From: Treponema sp. UBA1793
Lineage (GTDB): Bacteria; Spirochaetota; Spirochaetia; Treponematales; Treponemataceae
DNA length: 25,725 nt
Assembly: GCA_002314445.1 (NCBI GenBank)
Contig: DCFX01000095.1
Location: 58,939-84,663 of the forward strand
Reading direction: 5' to 3'
In this document: positions 13,931 through 21,796 of the stretch, piece after piece
Layout: each line of letters begins with the position of its first letter
How positions within the stretch are numbered: the stretch's first letter is position 1
Position numbers and translations under genes: made by a program
Notes under the pieces: generated by a model
Databases searched by the model: none
What the model saw: the letters and a program-made list of their open reading frames with translations, nothing else
What the model was told of the DNA's origin: nothing

Positions 13931-15652
13931 ATGGTATTGTACAAAGAGTTTGTTGAAAACGAGCGGGACTATACGTCTTATGAAGATTTGAAAGAGAACT
14001 TCAGAATACGGATTCCTGAGAATTTTAATTTTGCGTATGATGTGGTAGATCGGTATGCAAAAGATGAACCCGGTAAACGTGCGCTTGTATGGTGCGATGA
14101 TGCCGATGAGGAACATGTTTTTTCATTTTCCGATATTTCAGAGATGTCAAAAAAGGCGGCCAATTTTCTTGTTGCCCACGGCATAAAGAAAGGCGATGCG
14201 GTCATGCTTATCCTTCGCCGTCGTTATGAATTCTGGTGGTTTATCATTGCCCTCCACCGCATAGGCGCGATTGTCGTTCCTGCAACCGATCAGCTGCTTG
14301 TCAAGGATATTGAATACCGCAACAACGCGGCACAAATAAAAATGATAGTTTCCTTTGACGAACCGAGCGTCCAGATGGAAATAGAAAAATCACTCATCGC
14401 TTCTCCGTCAGTCAAAACGCTCGTTACGGTCGGTTCCGACAGGAAAGGATGGCTCAGCTTCCATAAAGAATACGATTCATACAAAGCCGATTTTCCGCGC
14501 CCGAGCGGCAGCAATGCAACTCACAATGAAGATATCATGCTGCTCTATTTTACGTCCGGAACATCCGGCTATCCTAAGATGGTGCAGCATAATTTTTTGT
14601 ATCCGCTGGGACATATAGTTACGGCAAAATACTGGCAGAATGTTGTGGACAACGGACTGCATCTTACTGTTGCCGAAACAGGCTGGGCGAAAGCTGTCTG
14701 GGGAAAGCTGTACGGCCAGTGGCTCGCCGGTTCCGCGGTATTTGCGTACGACATGATAAGCTTCAAGCCCGATAAGATGCTCCAGAAAATATCCCAGTAT
14801 AAAGTGACGACGTTCTGTGCACCGCCGACAGTATACCGGTATCTTATCAGGCAGGATTTGACGAAGTATGATCTGTCTGCGCTTACCTACTGTGTTACGG
14901 CAGGCGAAGCGCTGAACGCGGAAGTGTACAATAAATTCTATGAACAGACCGGCATTAAGATGTTTGAAGCATACGGACAGACGGAAGCGACCGTCATTGT
15001 CGGAAACTTCCCCGGAATGGAACCGAAACCGGGGTCTATGGGAAAACCTGCTCCGGGATACGACGTCGACATCATTGGTCCTGACGGCAATAAATGCAGG
15101 ACAGGAGAAACGGGCGAAATCGTCATTCACATCGACAAAGGCCGTCCGTTCGGCCTTTTTGCAGGATATTATCACGATGTTTCACTTACGGCTGCAGCAT
15201 TCGACAGCGGCCTGTATCACACAGGCGATACGGCTTATTTTGATGAAGACGGGTATATCTGGTTTGTCGGCCGCAATGACGACATTATCAAGAGTTCCGG
15301 CTACAGGATCAGCCCGTTTGAAGTGGAAAGCGTACTCATGCAGCATCCTGCCGTTCTTGAATGCGCCGTTACCGGCGTGGAAGACAAGAAGCGCGGGCAG
15401 CTTGTAAAGGCGACAATCGTTCTGAATGCCGGTTTCAAGCCCGGAAAAGATCTTGAAATTGAGCTTCAGGATTACGTAAAACATCAGACGGCAAGTTATA
15501 AGCATCCGCGTATTATTGAATTCGTAAAGGAACTGCCCAAAACAATCAGCGGAAAAATCCGCCGTGTGGAAATCCGCGAAAAGGATAACGGTACTGCTCC
15601 CAAAAAAACGAACAGAAACGACTTATTCCTTATTTCCACGCTGAAGGTGTAA
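13931..15652 (+). CDS. AMP-forming acyl-CoA synthetase (medium-chain type)
   Basis: The 573-residue protein is an ANL-superfamily adenylating enzyme. The phosphate loop YFTSGTSGYPKM is at 206-217, the EAYGQTEATV motif forms the adenylate site, YHTGDTAYFDEDGYIWFVGR carries the ribose-binding Asp and hinge, and KTISGKIRR near the C-terminus has the catalytic lysine. The TSGY loop and the overall layout resemble the ACSM medium-chain branch rather than acetyl-CoA synthetase. It would activate a fatty or branched acid to its CoA ester using ATP. It has a GGGGA ribosome site and lies upstream of fabF and the enoyl reductase, with a shared promoter motif, which suggests a joint role in acyl-chain metabolism. 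Confidence 0.9.
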   Translation: MVLYKEFVENERDYTSYEDLKENFRIRIPENFNFAYDVVDRYAKDEPGKRALVWCDDADEEHVFSFSDISEMSKKAANFLVAHGIKKGDAVMLILRRRYEFWWFIIALHRIGAIVVPATDQLLVKDIEYRNNAAQIKMIVSFDEPSVQMEIEKSLIASPSVKTLVTVGSDRKGWLSFHKEYDSYKADFPRPSGSNATHNEDIMLLYFTSGTSGYPKMVQHNFLYPLGHIVTAKYWQNVVDNGLHLTVAETGWAKAVWGKLYGQWLAGSAVFAYDMISFKPDKMLQKISQYKVTTFCAPPTVYRYLIRQDLTKYDLSALTYCVTAGEALNAEVYNKFYEQTGIKMFEAYGQTEATVIVGNFPGMEPKPGSMGKPAPGYDVDIIGPDGNKCRTGETGEIVIHIDKGRPFGLFAGYYHDVSLTAAAFDSGLYHTGDTAYFDEDGYIWFVGRNDDIIKSSGYRISPFEVESVLMQHPAVLECAVTGVEDKKRGQLVKATIVLNAGFKPGKDLEIELQDYVKHQTASYKHPRIIEFVKELPKTISGKIRRVEIREKDNGTAPKKTNRNDLFLISTLKV

Positions 15653-15694
15653 GGGCCGCCCAGCTGTTGTTACGTTAGTTCCCAGCCGGAAAAT

Positions 15695-15717
15695 TGACAT
15701 ATTGACGGGAAATGTCA
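15695..15717. promoter_or_regulatory. TGACA/TGTCA inverted repeat upstream of fabF
   Basis: TGACA (15695-15699) and TGTCA (15713-15717) are 13 bases apart. The flanks read TTGACATA and TGTCAT, as in the acyl-CoA synthetase promoter at 13830-13855, where the gap is 14. It is a candidate operator for a common regulator of both units. Confidence 0.5.
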
Positions 15718-15730
15718 TCCAAGATACACT
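15702..15730 (+). promoter_or_regulatory. fabF-ter promoter candidate
   Basis: TTGACG (15702-15707) and TACACT (15725-15730) are 17 bases apart and overlap the inverted repeat. An AGGAG ribosome site at 15739-15743 follows, then the ATG at 15750. Confidence 0.5.
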
Positions 15731-15749
15731 GTAAAATCAGGAGTTTTGA

Positions 15750-17012
15750 ATGTCACAACGACGTGTAGTCATTACCGGATTGGGAGCTGTTACACCGCTC
15801 GGAAATACGGTTGAAGAAACATGGGCCGGTATCCGTGCCGGAAAAAGCGGAGCCGGACCTATTACTCTTTTTGATGCGGCTGACTATCCTGTAAAGATTG
15901 CTGCAGAAGTAAAAGATTTTTCACTTGATACATACGGTATCGATCACAAGCTCATACGTAAAATGGCACGTTTTACGCGGTTTCTTACTGCTGCCTGTAT
16001 TCAGGCTGTAAGGGACGCAGGATATGATGATGTATCATTCGGAGAAGATAATTCCGGCATCGTTACCGGAATAGGAATCGGCGGATATGATGCGATTGAA
16101 TCGGGATTTAAAAAATATTTTGATCCGAATTTCGGTGTAAACCGAATTCCTCCGCTTACGGCCCCGATGATGCTTGAAAATGAAGCTGCTGCTAACGTAA
16201 GTATGCTGCTTGGAATTCACGGGCCTGTCTGGACACTTTCCACGGCATGTGCTTCGGGAACGGATTCGCTCGGGCTTGCTATGGACATGATCCGCAGCGG
16301 GCGTATTGATGTCTGTCTTGGAAGCGGAACGGAAGCGTGTATTACCGGGTTCAGCATCGGCTGTTTCCAGGTGCTGCAGGCACTTGCGCCGAATTTTAAC
16401 GACTGCCCCGAAAAAGCCAGCCGCCCGTTTGATAAAAACCGGAACGGATTTGTTATGGCGGAAGGTTCTGCTGTTCTTGTCCTTGAAGAGCTTGAACACG
16501 CCAGAAAGCGGGGCGCTCACATTTATGCAGAACTTGCAGGCTGCGGTTCGTCAAGCGACGCATATCATATAACGGCACCGGCTCCGGATGGTACCTATGG
16601 TGCGCTCTGCATTGAACGTGCTTTGAAGGATGCCGGTGTAAAACCCGAAGATGTCCAGTATTACAACGCGCACGGAACGTCGACACAGGCGAATGACGTA
16701 ACGGAAACAAAAATGATAAAACTTGCGTTCGGCGGCCATGCATCTAAGATGAAAATCTCGTCTACAAAAAGTATGACCGGGCACATGATTGGAGCTGCAG
16801 GCGTAATTGAAGCGCTGTTCTGCGTAAAGGCGATAAACGACAGTTTCTTTCCCCCGACAATCAATCTCGATGAACCTGACATTGAAGGCGGCTGTGATCT
16901 TGATTACGTGCCGAATAAAGGTGTTGAAGGCAGAATCGACGTCGCAGCGAGTGCCTCTCTGGGATTCGGCGGCCACAACGGCTGTGTCATTATAAAACGA
17001 TACGAAGAGTAG
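15750..17012 (+). CDS. fabF: Beta-ketoacyl-ACP synthase II (FabF)
   Basis: The 420-residue condensing enzyme has the full KAS II Cys-His-His set: Cys167 in LSTACASGTDS, His308 in NAHGTSTQAND and His345 with Lys340 in KSMTGHMIGAAG. The N-terminal RRVVITGLGAVTPLG and C-terminal SLGFGGHN are standard. It extends acyl-ACP by two carbons from malonyl-ACP in type II fatty-acid synthesis. It has an AGGAG ribosome site and is followed after 35 bases by the enoyl reductase gene in the same direction, so condensation and the last reduction of the cycle are co-transcribed. It is most likely a separate unit from the acyl-CoA synthetase, whose stop is 97 bases upstream. Confidence 0.95.
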   Translation: MSQRRVVITGLGAVTPLGNTVEETWAGIRAGKSGAGPITLFDAADYPVKIAAEVKDFSLDTYGIDHKLIRKMARFTRFLTAACIQAVRDAGYDDVSFGEDNSGIVTGIGIGGYDAIESGFKKYFDPNFGVNRIPPLTAPMMLENEAAANVSMLLGIHGPVWTLSTACASGTDSLGLAMDMIRSGRIDVCLGSGTEACITGFSIGCFQVLQALAPNFNDCPEKASRPFDKNRNGFVMAEGSAVLVLEELEHARKRGAHIYAELAGCGSSSDAYHITAPAPDGTYGALCIERALKDAGVKPEDVQYYNAHGTSTQANDVTETKMIKLAFGGHASKMKISSTKSMTGHMIGAAGVIEALFCVKAINDSFFPPTINLDEPDIEGGCDLDYVPNKGVEGRIDVAASASLGFGGHNGCVIIKRYEE

Positions 17013-17047
17013 AAGTATCAAAATAACAGTTTATTTTGGAGTGAAGT

Positions 17048-18277
17048 ATGGTAATTAAACCGATGGTAAGAAGCAGTATCTGCATCAACGCGCATCCGGC
17101 CGGATGTGCAAAGGAAACTGATGATCAGATTGCATACGTAAAATCACAGAAAGCCAAACGCGGAATAAAATCCGCAAAAGAAGGCGGCAAAGGAGCAAAA
17201 ACAGTTCTCGTGCTCGGCTGTTCCACAGGTTACGGGCTTGCAAGCAGGATTTCGGCTGCATTTGAATACGGAGCCGACACAATCGGCGTTTCGTTTGAAA
17301 AAGAGCCGACGGAGACGAAAGGCGGAACACCCGGCTGGTACAATAACATGGCGTTTGACCGCGCTGCAAAAAAGGACGGGCTCGAGTCTGTGACGCTCAA
17401 TGCTGATGCGTATGCGGACGAAACAAGGGCGGCTGTTATTAACGAAGTGAAAAAGCTCGGCCGGAAATTCGACCTGATTATTTACAGCCTTGCAAGCCCT
17501 GTCCGCACTGATCCCGAAACGAAAGTTATGTACCGTTCAGTTCTAAAACCGATCGGGCAGTCGTACAGCGGAAAGTGCATCGACATTATAACGGATACGA
17601 TAAAGGAATCTACCGCAGAACCTGCAACAGAGCAGGAAATTGCCGACACGGTCAAAGTTATGGGCGGCGAAGACTGGCGGCGCTGGATAAAACAGCTTAC
17701 CGAAGCCGGTGTTCTTGCCACCGGATGCCGTACAGTTGCTTATTCGTATATCGGCCCGGAACAGACACATGCGATTTACCGCGACGGCACAATCGGTATG
17801 GCAAAAAAAGACCTTGAACAGACGGCACTTGATCTTAATAAGGAAATGAAGGCTTCTGTCAACGGCGGCGCATATGTTTCTGTAAACAAAGGGCTTGTAA
17901 CGCGTTCCAGCGCAGTTATCCCTGTCATATCTCTGTATATTTCGATTCTTTTCAAAGTGATGAAAGAGAAGGGCACGCATGAAGGCTGCATTGAACAGAT
18001 GGAGCGCCTTTTCGCAGAACGTCTGTTCACGGGTTCTGACAATGCTGCCGGCAGTGTCCTGACGGACAGTAACCACCTTATCCGCGTAGACGACCGTGAA
18101 ATGGAGCCTGATGTACAGAAAGTCTGCACGCAGCGCATGTCCGATATAACGCAGGAAAATCTGGCGGAATACTGTGACCTTGCCGGTTACAAGCACGACT
18201 TCCTTGCAACGAACGGTTTTGATATTGCAGGCGTTGATTACGACAAAGACGTTGCGCGCATGGACGTTATAGACTGA
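17048..18277 (+). CDS. fabV: NADH-dependent trans-2-enoyl-CoA/ACP reductase (TER/FabV)
   Basis: The 409-residue protein matches the FabV/TER family over its full length. It starts MVIKPMVRSSICINAHPAGC, has the Rossmann loop VLGCSTGYGLASRI (55-68), YSLASPVRTDP, and the catalytic Tyr244-x8-Lys253 in YRDGTIGMAK. The C-terminal TDLAGYKHDFLATNGFDIAG is also typical. From memory it is very close to the crystallised T. denticola TER, which reduces crotonyl-CoA with NADH. Because it sits directly after fabF and no FabI is in view, it may serve as the enoyl-ACP reductase of fatty-acid synthesis, CoA-based chain reduction, or both. A GGAG ribosome site precedes the ATG. A strong terminator follows. Confidence 0.95.
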   Translation: MVIKPMVRSSICINAHPAGCAKETDDQIAYVKSQKAKRGIKSAKEGGKGAKTVLVLGCSTGYGLASRISAAFEYGADTIGVSFEKEPTETKGGTPGWYNNMAFDRAAKKDGLESVTLNADAYADETRAAVINEVKKLGRKFDLIIYSLASPVRTDPETKVMYRSVLKPIGQSYSGKCIDIITDTIKESTAEPATEQEIADTVKVMGGEDWRRWIKQLTEAGVLATGCRTVAYSYIGPEQTHAIYRDGTIGMAKKDLEQTALDLNKEMKASVNGGAYVSVNKGLVTRSSAVIPVISLYISILFKVMKEKGTHEGCIEQMERLFAERLFTGSDNAAGSVLTDSNHLIRVDDREMEPDVQKVCTQRMSDITQENLAEYCDLAGYKHDFLATNGFDIAGVDYDKDVARMDVID

Positions 18278-18290
18278 TATACTGATGTGC

Positions 18291-18335
18291 TTCCGGAATG
18301 TTGTATCTGAAGCTTCATTTCAGGTCATTCCGGAA
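18291..18335 (+). terminator. Double-stem hairpin after the enoyl reductase gene
   Basis: TTCCGGAATG (18291-18300) and CATTCCGGAA (18326-18335) form a perfect ten-base stem. Inside it CTGAA (18307-18311) and TTCAG (18319-18323) form a second stem. No T-tract follows, so it may protect the 3' end or act together with the terminator just downstream. Confidence 0.5.
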
Positions 18336-18346
18336 AACAGTACAAG

Positions 18347-18384
18347 CCGCCCCGTAAGTTTTACTTCCGGGGCGGTATTTTTTT
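18347..18384 (+). terminator. Rho-independent terminator of fabF-ter
   Basis: CCGCCCCG (18347-18354) pairs with CGGGGCGG (18368-18375), extended by an AAG/CTT pair after one mismatch, and is followed by TA and seven T residues (18378-18384). It closes the plus-strand unit four bases before the convergent rsmE stop codon. Confidence 0.9.
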
Positions 18385-18388
18385 GCCT

Positions 18389-19159
18389 TCAGGTATCAAG
18401 TTCGCCCATGGCTGCAAGTATCACAGATGCGGCGACCGTTGCCGCTGTTTCAGTACGAAGAATCCGTTTTCCCATTGTACACCGTGTCCAGCCGTCAGAT
18501 TCGAGCAGCGTACGCTCTTTGTCTGTCCAGCCGCGCTCGCTGCCTATGGCCGCCGTAACGGGAATGGCAGTTCCATCGCCGGTTTTTACCGGATGAGCGG
18601 CAAGAAACGACGTCAGAGGGCAGGCGGCACGGACATTATCCAGTACGATTTTAAGGGAGCTGCCGGTGTTTACCGAAGCAAGGCATTCCTGAAGCGTTTT
18701 ATGCAGGAACAGTTCCGGTACATGAGTGCCTGCTGCCTGAACTGTTCCGTCCAGAAGCATCTGGTAGGCAGCTCCCCGTTCGACAAGAGACGACTGCATG
18801 TATGATTTTTCGCCAAGTTCCGTCCCGGTAAGATGCACTGCGCACGTACCGAGCCCTGCGGCGTCGCGCAGCAGCCGTTTGAGCTGTATCGGCCTCGGGA
18901 AGCCGATTATAAGCGTCAGCGGATAGAGCGGCTTTCCGTCCGATTCCGGTATGAACGAAAAAGAAATACTTCCTCCGCCGGAAGCTGTTTTATCCGTGAT
19001 TTGTGTTATTTGCGCAGTGCCTGCAGGCCCTCCGACGATTCCCGCAGAAAATGTATCACCTTCATTTTTATGGAGTATTTTTACAATATGTTCTCCCCTC
19101 TCGTCGCTGAGCGGGAGCGGCCTGGTTAGTTCATCTTCTGTAAAAAGGCATATATTCAT
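18389..19159 (-). CDS. rsmE: 16S rRNA m3U1498 methyltransferase (RsmE)
   Basis: The 256-residue protein has the RsmE plan. An N-terminal PUA-like barrel (about 1-70) begins MNICLFTEDELTRPLPL. A SPOUT knot (about 80-250) carries LIIGFPRPIQLKRLL, IGSERGW (205-211) and the SAM-binding GKRILRTETA (230-239). It methylates U1498 of 16S rRNA in the 30S subunit. The frame is open to 19483, but that would run through the pheT start. The ATG at 19159 begins the known N-terminus and has a TATACT box ending six bases upstream without a Shine-Dalgarno. It is divergent from pheT. Confidence 0.93.
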   Translation of the reverse strand: MNICLFTEDELTRPLPLSDERGEHIVKILHKNEGDTFSAGIVGGPAGTAQITQITDKTASGGGSISFSFIPESDGKPLYPLTLIIGFPRPIQLKRLLRDAAGLGTCAVHLTGTELGEKSYMQSSLVERGAAYQMLLDGTVQAAGTHVPELFLHKTLQECLASVNTGSSLKIVLDNVRAACPLTSFLAAHPVKTGDGTAIPVTAAIGSERGWTDKERTLLESDGWTRCTMGKRILRTETAATVAASVILAAMGELDT

Positions 19160-19165
19160 ACTGCC

Positions 19166-19171
19166 AGTATA
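19166..19171 (-). promoter_or_regulatory. -10 box of rsmE, leaderless spacing
   Basis: TATACT on the minus strand is followed by GGCAGT and the ATG at 19159. A possible -35, TTATCA, is 15 bases upstream. The expected start of transcription is at or next to the ATG. Confidence 0.5.
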
Positions 19172-19202
19172 CCGTTCTCCCCGGACTGATAAAAGTGTAC
19201 AA

Positions 19203-19231
19203 TTGAATAAATTGTGCCTATCTCCTATAAT
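19203..19231 (+). promoter_or_regulatory. pheT promoter
   Basis: TTGAAT (19203-19208) and a perfect TATAAT (19226-19231) are 17 bases apart. A leader of about 20 bases with a GAGG ribosome site follows, then the ATG at 19259. Confidence 0.7.
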
Positions 19232-19258
19232 GGGTGATACACATTTTACGAGGATAGT

Positions 19259-20995
19259 ATGCCTAAAATTGAAGTTAACGAAAACCTGTTTTTTGATCTG
19301 CTTGGGAAAAAATACGATTACGACGTTCTTGAAAAAAAACTTACCTGCGCGAAGGCTGAACTTGATGAAAAGCCCGATACGTCGGTTCCTGCTGATGAGC
19401 GTGTGATCAAGATAGAATTGAACGATACGAACCGTCCCGATTTGTGGTCGACGAATGGTGTTGCTCGTCAGCTTCGTCTGCACGAAGGTTCAGTCCACGC
19501 TGATTATGATACATTTATGTCCAGAAAGGGTGCTGTAAAGGACTGCGGCAACCGTATCGTTACCGTCGATCCGGAACTCAGAAATATCCGCCCGTTTATG
19601 GTCGCTTTCGTTATTTCAGGCAAGGCTATCGACGATCCCATGCTCAAGGATGTTATTCAGACGCAGGAAAAGCTTGCATGGAATTTCGGCCGTAAGCGGA
19701 AAACGATTTCCATGGGATTATACCGCGTTGCCGATATCAAATTTCCGGTGCATTATAAGGCTGTCGATCCGGACAAAACAAGCTTTGTTCCGCTTGCATG
19801 CACAGAGCCTATGACCTGCCGCCAGATACTTACGGAGCATCCGAAGGGAAAGGATTACGGCTGGATTCTCAAGGATATGGAAAAATTCCCGCTCCTTACT
19901 GACGATGCCGGTGAAGTTATGTCCATGGCTCCGATTATCAACAGCGCAACGCTTGGGGCTGTGAAAGTAGGCGATAAAGACCTTATGGTCGAACTGACCG
20001 GTTCCGACATGGAAAGCCTTATGCTTTCCGCAAACATCGTTGCGTGCGATTTTGCCGACTGCGGCTACGAAATCCTTCCGGTCCGCGTCGATCATCCGTA
20101 TGAAACAGGATTCGGCATGTCTGTTACGGCTCCGTTTTATTTCCAGCCGTCCACAAAAGCATATCTGAGCCATATTAATAAACTGCTCGGTTCGGCGTTT
20201 ACGACTGAAGAAACGATTGCAGCGCTTTACTGCATGGGCAATAAAGTGACTGTTCAAAAGGTAACGAAAGACGGCACTGAAGACACGGAGTTTGTTCTTG
20301 AACCGCCGCCGTACCGGAACGATTTTCTCCACGAAGTCGACGTTATAGAAGACGTGATGATCGGGCGCGGCGTCGAAACATTCGAACCGAAAAAGCCCAG
20401 CGACTTTACAATCGGCCGCCTGCTGCCTGTTACGCAGTTCAGCCGCAAGGCCAAGACTCTTATGGTCGGCCTCGGCTATCAGGAAATGATTTTCAATTAT
20501 GTCGGCAGTAAGCACGATTATATAGACAATATGGGAATAGACCCTGCGAAAGTAATAGAGATTGCGAACCCGATGAGTGAAAACTATCAGTTTATCAGGC
20601 CGGAAATCATTTCATCACTGCTCAGAGCCGAAAGCGGTTCTGCAAACGCGCAGTTCCCGCACAAAATTTTTGAAATCGGCAAAGTTGCGTATCTCTGCGA
20701 TGAAGAAAACACGGGTACACGCACGCGTCAGAAGCTGGGATTCCTTACCGCAGGGGCGAATGCGAATTTCAACGATGCTGCAAGCGAAGTTTCCGCCCTG
20801 CTGTATTTCCTTGACCACAAGTACGAAGTAAAGGAAAGCAGCGATCCCCGCTTTATCCCGGGACGCCAGGCTGCCGTTATCGTAAACGGAAAAGAAGTCG
20901 GTGTATTCGGCGAAGTGCACCCGCAGGTGCTGACAAACTGGGCGGTTTCAGTTCCCTGCGCTGCCGGGGAAATTGATCTTGAAGAGCTGATGTGA
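19259..20995 (+). CDS. pheT: Phenylalanyl-tRNA synthetase beta subunit, archaeal/eukaryotic-like short form
   Basis: The 578-residue protein starts MPKIEVNENLFFDLLGKKYD and reads through the B3/B4 editing region (SMGLYRVADIKFPVHYKAVD), the B5 region (PPPYRNDFLHEVDVIEDVMI) and the catalytic-like core ending with RPEIISSLLRAES and IFEIGKVAY. Most bacterial beta chains are about 800 residues, with an N-terminal tRNA-binding EMAP-like domain and a C-terminal anticodon-binding domain. Both are absent here, as in archaeal and eukaryotic enzymes and in spirochaetes. It works with PheS as a heterotetramer charging tRNA-Phe. pheS is not adjacent. Its promoter and GAGG ribosome site are clear. Confidence 0.95.
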   Translation: MPKIEVNENLFFDLLGKKYDYDVLEKKLTCAKAELDEKPDTSVPADERVIKIELNDTNRPDLWSTNGVARQLRLHEGSVHADYDTFMSRKGAVKDCGNRIVTVDPELRNIRPFMVAFVISGKAIDDPMLKDVIQTQEKLAWNFGRKRKTISMGLYRVADIKFPVHYKAVDPDKTSFVPLACTEPMTCRQILTEHPKGKDYGWILKDMEKFPLLTDDAGEVMSMAPIINSATLGAVKVGDKDLMVELTGSDMESLMLSANIVACDFADCGYEILPVRVDHPYETGFGMSVTAPFYFQPSTKAYLSHINKLLGSAFTTEETIAALYCMGNKVTVQKVTKDGTEDTEFVLEPPPYRNDFLHEVDVIEDVMIGRGVETFEPKKPSDFTIGRLLPVTQFSRKAKTLMVGLGYQEMIFNYVGSKHDYIDNMGIDPAKVIEIANPMSENYQFIRPEIISSLLRAESGSANAQFPHKIFEIGKVAYLCDEENTGTRTRQKLGFLTAGANANFNDAASEVSALLYFLDHKYEVKESSDPRFIPGRQAAVIVNGKEVGVFGEVHPQVLTNWAVSVPCAAGEIDLEELM

Positions 20996-20999
20996 ACCT

Positions 21000-21028
21000 C
21001 TAAAAAGTCACTGAAAGTGAGTTTTTAG
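21000..21028. terminator. Bidirectional terminator between pheT and the mod operon
   Basis: CTAAAAA and TTTTTAG form the outer stem and TCACT/AGTGA the inner stem, with one G-G mismatch and a GAA loop. The stem itself supplies a T-run in both directions, which suits the convergent ends of pheT (20995) and the DUF364 gene (21050). Confidence 0.75.
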
Positions 21029-21049
21029 AATTGCCCTGATGTAATTGCG

Positions 21050-21796
21050 TCAGAGAGATTCAAAGCAGAGCCGTTTTAATCCGAGCAGCTCTGCTGCACC
21101 CGCAATAGTCGTCCCGTAGAAAACGACGTCTTTGTCCAGATTAAGAAAGTGTATGATGGAGCCGTTTGCGAGCGTGCTTCCGGTGCAGAGGATCAGGTCT
21201 GCCCATTGGACTGCGGACGGCCAGTTTCTGCCGTCTTCTATGGTGATGCCGCTTACCGTCGTTCCGATGTTTTTCGGGTTCATATCAAGGACGCGCAGCG
21301 GGAATTCCGGGGCAAGCTGTTCCAGAATCGCAGGTTGATAGCCTATCTGTGCAATTTTCGGTTTTCCGTACTGTTTTGAAATACGTTCTCCCATTTGTAC
21401 GGCGCACTTTTCCATTCCGTCGTTTTTACAATGCACTGTCCCTGCTGCTGCTTCCAGCGAACGCATGACTGCATTCAGTGCAGCAATAAACAATCCGCGT
21501 GCATGCCTGTCGTTTACAATATCCATGGAAAGAATATCCTGCAGCGTTCCCGTAAAGGATGCAGGAGAATCGGTAAAGACCTGTCCCATGCATCCTTCGT
21601 ATACTGCCTGCAGCATCATGTCTTTTCCTTCCAGAATAGGATAGTCTGTTCTGCCCGGGGTCCCGATTGCTTCTTCCGGAGTAAGCACGGACGCGTGAAT
21701 TTCCACCTTTTTTGCGGACAACCCGTTTTTTCCGATTATGTCCGAAAAACGGGAACAAAGTTCGTCAAAAAGTTCTTTACTCGTCGAGTAACGCAT
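21050..21796 (-). CDS. DUF364/DUF4213 putative heavy-metal-chelation protein of the mod operon
   Basis: The 248-residue protein has the DUF4213 N-terminal half, with LTPEEAIGTPGRTDYPILEG (38-57), and the DUF364 C-terminal half, with RVLDMNPKNIGTTVSG, DLILCTGSTLANGSI (200-214) and FYGTTIAGAAELLG. As I recall, a structure of this family combines enolase-like and Rossmann-like folds with a proposed role in metal chelation; no reaction is established. It overlaps the end of modC by 20 bases and has its own GGAGG ribosome site, so it is the fourth gene of the molybdate/tungstate operon. A role in handling or inserting Mo or W is inferred from that context. Confidence 0.87.
   Translation of the reverse strand: MRYSTSKELFDELCSRFSDIIGKNGLSAKKVEIHASVLTPEEAIGTPGRTDYPILEGKDMMLQAVYEGCMGQVFTDSPASFTGTLQDILSMDIVNDRHARGLFIAALNAVMRSLEAAAGTVHCKNDGMEKCAVQMGERISKQYGKPKIAQIGYQPAILEQLAPEFPLRVLDMNPKNIGTTVSGITIEDGRNWPSAVQWADLILCTGSTLANGSIIHFLNLDKDVVFYGTTIAGAAELLGLKRLCFESL

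Noticed and set aside
14477..15175. 232-residue open frame antisense to the acyl-CoA synthetase
   Set aside because: It is rich in Arg, His and Cys in a way typical of shadow frames, and the sense gene is strongly conserved. The same holds for antisense frames at 17543-18196 and 19718-20515.
19160..19483. N-terminal extension of RsmE by 108 residues
   Set aside because: It overlaps the pheT promoter and the start of pheT on the opposite strand and has no similarity to the family. The known N-terminus starts at 19159.
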